The position numbers were made by a program, and so were the translations under genes. From the NCBI GenBank assembly GCA_027488055.1, contig JAIYCK010000140.1, positions 1 through 7,470 of the forward strand: a stretch of 7,470 nt of DNA, written 5' to 3'. The stretch is from Flavobacteriales bacterium. GTDB lineage: Bacteria > Bacteroidota > Bacteroidia > Flavobacteriales_D > Sanyastnellaceae. The notes beneath the pieces were generated by a model. It searched no databases. It saw only the letters and a list, made by a program, of their open reading frames with translations, and was not told the origin of the DNA. Shown here piece after piece: positions 6,983 to 7,470 of the stretch. The first letter of the stretch is position 1; each line of letters starts with the position of its first letter.

Positions 6983-7000
6983 GTGCAAATTAATTTGTAC
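6983..7000. promoter_or_regulatory. AT-rich palindrome in the bioB / rmlB divergent region, possible operator or paired promoter core
   Basis: CAAATTAATTTG (6986-6997) is a perfect 12-base palindrome. It extends to 18 bases (GTG at the left, TAC at the right) with one mismatched pair. It lies about 80 bases from bioB and 33 bases before the rmlB-like ATG. The sequence TTAATTTG, one base away from TAnnTTTG, is read on both strands, so the symmetry could simply be two face-to-face -7 elements. It does not resemble the BirA, BioR or BioQ operators that I know. Confidence 0.3.
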
Positions 7001-7033
7001 CATCCGAAACATAAACCATAAGTTTTGAAAAAC

Positions 7034-7470
7034 ATGAAAATCATTATCACAGGTGGCGCGGGATTCATTGGATCTCACGTGGTTAGATTGTTTGTAAATA
7101 GTTATCCCAATTACCACATTATTAATCTTGATGCACTGACCTATGCAGGCAATTTGGCCAATTTGACGGATATCGAGGGAAAGCCCAATTATCAATTTGT
7201 TAAAGGGGACATCAATGACAAGGCGTTTATCTCCAACCTGTTCAACGAGATTCAACCCGATGCCGTGATCCATCTTGCTGCTGAAAGCCATGTGGATAGA
7301 AGCATCAGTGGACCCGATGCTTTTATCGAAACAAATATTGTGGGTACTGCCAATTTGCTCAATGCAGCTCTGGCCATTTGGAAAAATAACCTGGATGGAA
7401 AAAGATTTTATCATGTGAGCACCGATGAGGTTTTTTTTTTTTTTTTTGCCGAAGGTCAATTTTCGGAAAC
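7034..7470 (+). CDS. rmlB: dTDP-glucose 4,6-dehydratase (RmlB-like), N-terminal part (3' end beyond the right edge)
   Basis: RmlB is an NAD-dependent short-chain dehydrogenase/reductase that converts dTDP-glucose to dTDP-4-keto-6-deoxyglucose, an early step to dTDP-rhamnose and other deoxysugars of surface polysaccharides. The window holds 145 complete codons. Visible are the NAD-binding GGAGFIGSH (7-15), D33 in the second strand, TYAGN (36-40), GDI (58-60), LAAESHVDRS (81-90), TNIVGT (100-105, with an unusual I) and the catalytic STDE (129-132). The expected YxxxK lies beyond the edge. Directly after STDEV the conserved YGSLG is replaced by FFFFF, encoded by a run of 17 T (7431-7447); the match resumes with AEGQFSET. 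Frame and length are kept. The start ATG at 7034 directly precedes the nucleotide-binding strand. It is transcribed away from the biotin operon. A related sugar-nucleotide epimerase/dehydratase is less likely given the STDEV and HVDRS motifs. Confidence 0.93.
   Translation, partial: MKIIITGGAGFIGSHVVRLFVNSYPNYHIINLDALTYAGNLANLTDIEGKPNYQFVKGDINDKAFISNLFNEIQPDAVIHLAAESHVDRSISGPDAFIETNIVGTANLLNAALAIWKNNLDGKRFYHVSTDEVFFFFFAEGQFSE
7431..7447 (+). repeat. Homopolymer tract of 17 T inside the rmlB-like gene
   Basis: Seventeen consecutive T encode the last two bases of a Val codon and five Phe codons (residues 134-138) where the family has YGSLG. No other homopolymer of this length occurs in the window. 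The tract replaces a conserved stretch with the same number of codons. It may be a base-calling or assembly error, or a real slippage-prone tract. Confidence 0.9.

Noticed and set aside
6935..7459. 174-codon minus-strand open frame with a KKKKK start region
   Set aside because: It is antisense to the rmlB-like gene, and the Lys run is only the complement of the T tract. No family features are seen.

Overview
The window looks like chromosomal DNA from a member of the Bacteroidota. The evidence is a birA / rsfS / ftsH neighbourhood of the kind seen in that phylum, a biotin ligase without a DNA-binding domain, start codons without clear Shine-Dalgarno sequences, and promoter-like elements of the TTG / TAnnTTTG type instead of -35/-10 boxes. 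There are no rRNA or tRNA genes, insertion sequences, phage genes or CRISPR repeats. Base composition looks even across the window, so nothing points to recent transfer.

Layout. Positions 1-1176 (minus strand) hold rsfS followed by the 5' part of ftsH, which runs off the left edge. A gene-poor gap (1177-1551) carries outward-facing promoter candidates for rsfS and, on the plus strand, birA (1552-2295). birA meets a tight minus-strand operon tail to tail, and their 3' ends overlap by 17 bases. In transcription order the operon is bioB, bioF, bioD, bioA and a small ferritin-like di-iron protein gene (6904 down to 2279). A 129-base divergent region (6905-7033) separates bioB from the 5' part of an rmlB-type dTDP-glucose 4,6-dehydratase gene, which runs off the right edge.

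How the genes work together. BioF, BioA, BioD and BioB carry out the four steps from pimeloyl thioester to biotin, and BirA attaches biotin to its acceptor proteins, so synthesis and use of the cofactor are neighbours. No known pimeloyl-making gene (bioC, bioH, bioG, bioW, bioI, bioZ) lies in the window. The last gene of the operon overlaps bioA by an ATGA junction, like the two junctions before it, and its product has a complete set of six di-iron ligands in a four-helix pattern. That makes it the main candidate here for an undescribed function, possibly an oxidative step tied to biotin supply; this is inference.

The other oddity is a run of 17 T in the rmlB-like gene. It replaces the conserved YGSLG that follows STDEV with five Phe codons while keeping length and frame, which suggests either a sequence error or an unstable tract.
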